From Vombatus ursinus (taxonomy: Eukaryota; Chordata; Mammalia; Diprotodontia; Vombatidae), in the NCBI RefSeq assembly GCF_900497805.2, contig NW_020954585.1, positions 39,728,527 through 39,792,526 on the forward strand: a DNA stretch of 64,000 nt. Reading direction: 5' to 3'. Position numbers and translations under genes: made by a program. Of this stretch, positions 60,995 through 64,000 are shown piece after piece; position 1 is the stretch's first letter; the number at the start of each line of letters is the position of its first letter. Under the pieces are notes generated by a model. The model saw only the letters and a program-made list of their open reading frames with translations, did no database searches and was not told the DNA's origin.

Positions 60995-61285
60995 ATTTTA
61001 TTTTATTTTTTCAATGAACAAAAATCTATTTTTTCTCTTTCATACTCCCCTCTCACTGGGAGAAAAAAAAGTAAAACAAAATCTTTCTATAACTATTCAT
61101 AATTAAGCAAAATGAATTCCTATTTTAGCCCTGTCTGAAAAATATATGCCTCGGTATTCACTCTGAGTCTATCACCTCTCTGTGAGGAGGTGAGTAGCAT
61201 TTTTTATTGTGGGTCTACCGGAGTCACCAGTAGCCATTACTTTGACTGGAGTCCTTAAGTCTTGCGAAGCTGTTTTCTCTCAGGG
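60995..61285 (-). mobile_element. Unclassified marsupial LINE 3' end, antisense
   Basis: CTATCACCTCTCTGTGAGGA and TGAGTAGCATTTTTTATTGT match a LINE end I remember as common in marsupial DNA. I cannot name the clade with confidence. Confidence 0.45.
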
Positions 61286-61289
61286 GCTC

Positions 61290-61720
61290 CACCCTTATCC
61301 CAGTCCCCGAAGCTTGCAACCTCGGTGTCATACTCAACTCCTCACTTACCCTCACCCCACAAAAATGCAACCTGTTGCTAAATCTTGTCATTTCTGCCTT
61401 TACAATATCACTCATATATGTCCCCTTCTCTTCACTCACAGCCGTAATCCCAGTTCAAGCCCTCATTACCTTTCTTCTAAACTGTTATGATAACGTTCTA
61501 ATTCTCTTCCTTAAGACTCTTCTCATTCAATTTTCCTAAAGTACAAATCTGACCATGTTGCTCTCCTAATCAATTAAACTCCAGTGACTCCCTGTTACCT
61601 CTAGGATCAAATATAAATTCTTCTGTTTAGCATTCAAAGCCCTTCACACCTTCACATATTCTATGATCCAGAGACTGGCCTCCTTTCTGATCTTTGGACA
61701 AGACATTCCAATTTCTGACA
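61290..61720 (+). mobile_element. L2 region
   Basis: AGCTTGCAACCTCGGTGTCA, ATGCAACCTGTTGCTAAATC, CCAGTGACTCCCTGTTACCT and AAGCCCTTCACACCTTCACA. Confidence 0.8.
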
Positions 61721-61767
61721 GAGGTCGCAGATGGTGAGAGTAATCCAAGGTTGGGGTTTTACAGGGC

Positions 61768-62035
61768 AGGATAATAATAATAATAATAATAGTATTTACA
61801 TAGCTCCTACTATGTTCCAAGAACTATGCTAAGCACTTTACAGTTGTCTCATTTGATCCTCACAACAATCCTGGGAAGTGGGTGCTATTATCATCTCCAT
61901 CTTACAGATGAGAAAACAGAGACAAACAGAAGTTAAGTCACACACAGCTAGTAAGTGTTTGAGTCTGGATTTGGACTCAGGTCTTCCTGACTCTAGGCCC
62001 AGATCTTTTTCCCACTTTACCACCTAGGCTACCCA
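61768..62035 (-). mobile_element. MIR, near complete, antisense
   Basis: A (ATA)n start, CTACTATGTTCCAAGAACTA, ACAACAATCCTGGGAAGTGG and CTTACAGATGAGAAAACAGA. Confidence 0.83.
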
Positions 62036-62264
62036 GTATGATCACTATTAGGACAAGGGGGCAAAAGATATGAGTCTAGAGAGCAGAGTAGAATTGAAAT
62101 AATTCACTAAGGACAGAGATAGAGAAGAGTGTAGCCAATGCTTAGGTAATGAAACAGCCTGAGAAAGAACTGAGCAAAGGAGTGGTTGGAGGCTGTAATG
62201 AGGATGAAAAAGCATTCCAGTTATTCATTATATGATGTGGCTTCATTGGAGAAATGAACCGGTG

Positions 62265-62480
62265 ACCCAACATCACTATTCCTATTGCATTGACAGTTAT
62301 TGCTGTCTGTCCAAACTCTTATTTTGCAAGTAAAGAAACTGAGGCCCATTGAGTTGATGTTCTTGTAATAGATTAGACATAGAATCCTAATCTGGATAGA
62401 TGGTAAGAACATGGATTTAGAGTTGAAAAGACATTGGACATCATCTATTTCAACTCCTTTTCGAAACACAGGAGGAAACT
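62265..62480. mobile_element. Old SINE fragments
   Basis: TTGCAAGTAAAGAAACTGAG, then GGAAACTGATAAGG. These are short diverged antisense pieces. Confidence 0.45.
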
Positions 62481-62589
62481 GATAAGGATATTGATGGCCT
62501 TTAACAAAAAAAAAAAAACAAAAACTCTTAAAGCAGTGACACCAGAGGATGGGATCTATCTATCTCCCAGCCTTGGTTAGGCAGGACAC

Positions 62590-62800
62590 ATACTAGGAAA
62601 GAGCAATGATATAATGGAAATAGCACTGATTGTTTTCAGAAGATCTGGTTTTGAATTCTAGCTCTTCTCATTATTAGTGTGAAACAGAGCAAATCATTTA
62701 ATATCCCTGTCCCTCAGTTTCCTCATCTTCAAAATAAGGGAACTTAACAAGATGACCTGAAAATCCATTTCTAGATATAAATCTATGATCCTATGCATTT
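62590..62800 (+). mobile_element. MIR-like SINE
   Basis: GGAAATAGCACTGATTGTTT, TCCCTCAGTTTCCTCATCTT and AAATCTATGATCCTATGC. Confidence 0.7.
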
Positions 62801-63149
62801 GTCAGGTGTAAATGTAAAGTGAGAGAGTTGAATTTGGCTACAAGGCTTATTCTTCAGTAACAGACTCTGAAAGATTTGGTCGACCTTTGACTCAGGATAC
62901 TCTGTTGATCCAAGGTTAGTTTCAAAGTTAATGGTCTCTGTGTCCTTAAAATAGAAGTCCTGGGAAGTCACCTTATTATGAAGAGATCCTTACAAGAAAA
63001 GAATGCCCACAGGAAATCCAGCATCTTCACTTGGTTCTTCTAAGTAATCCTTATTTTCTCCCCAATGATGGAAAATTTTCCTTCCATAATTTTCAGTATG
63101 CATTTTTCCTGACCTCTGCCATCTTTGAAAAGGTCCGCCTCTAAGTGGA

Positions 63150-63345
63150 TCCAGGAGAGAACTGAACTGAAAGTCAGGAGTCCTGGATTTTAGTTCCACA
63201 TCTGCTGCTGTGTGACCTTGGGAAAATCACTTTCCCTCTCTGCAGCTGAGTTTCCTCTTCTGTAAAATTAAGGAGATTGAAATAAATGGCCTTTTAGATT
63301 TAGGTTGCTTCCACCTCTAAACTTCTATAATTCTGTAAGGGAAAT
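63150..63345 (+). mobile_element. MIR-like SINE
   Basis: AAAGTCAGGAGTCCTGGATT, GTGTGACCTTGGGAAAATCA and GAGTTTCCTCTTCTGTAAAA. Confidence 0.72.
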
Positions 63346-64000
63346 AAATATCTCCCTCTCTACCCTATTTATTATAGGTTCATCAATTATGTGCTCAATG
63401 TGATTGTTTTAAGGATTCTTTGGATATGTTATCTGTTACAGAAAGAGAATGAAGAGTCTAAAATTTGCCTGAGTCATAGACTTGAAATAACATGACCTAA
63501 AATAAAGTCATCTGGTTTATGTTGTTCTGGGTCCCAAAATCACAAAATAGAGCATCAAAAGAACCTGTGTCCAGGGAGTATTCATTATTCTCACTAACCT
63601 TTCTTTTGAAACAATTGTGGTTCACTTTGAGTTGCTTCCTTCCTGGGAGATCAGAATATGAAGGGCCTAAAGACTCCCAAGTATCCTTTTTGTGCCCTGG
63701 AATTTAAATTGAGTGTGAGACCTATGTTTGTAAGCAACAAAGAAAAAAAAAGACAGGTATGAATACTCGTATCACTGATGAGTCTTTTCTCAAGGCTCAA
63801 TTTTTCATTAGTAAAGGAGAGTGTAAATCCCCTTCTTCCTGTCCTAAAATAGAAAGAGAGGAAGGATTGCAGGAGGCGGAATAGTTTAGGAGGACAGAAG
63901 AGAAACCTGCCCAGTTGTGCCAATGTTGTAGCAATAGATGCACAGTTGTAGCTCAAGATTTTCTAATCCTGTACTTTGTTCTTATTTAGGATATCAGAGC

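Noticed and set aside
63950-64000. Possible acceptor of the last RORB exon (TTATTTAG near 63989)
   Set aside because: The bases after it (GATATCAGAGC) do not encode LIAKIPTIT, so the terminal exon is elsewhere.

Overview
The window is an intron-rich vertebrate segment that carries the middle and 3' part of one gene, RORB (NR1F2, RAR-related orphan receptor beta), on the + strand. Eight internal coding exons (exons 2-9) can be read with exact GT/AG boundaries. They keep one reading frame from Gln4 to Lys408 of the 459-residue beta-1 protein: most of the DNA-binding domain, the hinge, and the ligand-binding domain up to the last exon. Exon 1 (start codon and first residues) and the last exon (about 51 residues including the AF-2 helix) lie outside. 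I found no second gene, no RNA gene, no CRISPR array and no recognisable retrovirus or other virus-derived element.

The organism is a marsupial. The introns are full of tRNA-derived SINEs of the marsupial kinds. One is a short WSINE/SINE1-type element with a GGGCAGCTAGGTGG head, several copies of which are bounded by 13-17 bp target-site duplications. Another is a longer MAR1-type element ending in an (AAC)n tail. They sit on a background of old MIR, L2, CR1/L3 and short hAT-like elements. I cannot say which marsupial order from these repeats alone.

Layout: 1-12424 is the 3' part of intron 1 (L2, SINEs, palindromic hAT). Exon 2 is at 12425-12510 (first zinc finger), exon 3 at 16739-16880 (second zinc finger), exon 4 at 27217-27618 (C-terminal extension and hinge). 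A 16.9 kb intron 4 holds a three-copy 120-bp tandem repeat and a GGT/GAT array. Exons 5 (44528-44649), 6 (46551-46683), 7 (51741-51848), 8 (56171-56281) and 9 (59069-59181) encode the ligand-binding domain. Intron 9 runs off the end. A 400-N assembly gap lies in intron 7.

The points most worth a second look are not new genes. They are splice-site-proximal repeats (a TG10-T9 tract 10 bp from exon 6, a CT run before exon 3, a recent SINE about 95 bp before exon 2, an L2 reaching almost to exon 4), a weak exon 5 donor, a local duplication that copied a MIR-MIR junction in intron 7, a tandem triplication in intron 4, two fold-back hAT copies, a strong G-quadruplex motif after exon 6, and several repeat-free stretches that may be conserved enhancers. 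All protein comparisons with human RORB are from memory and all repeat calls are by eye.
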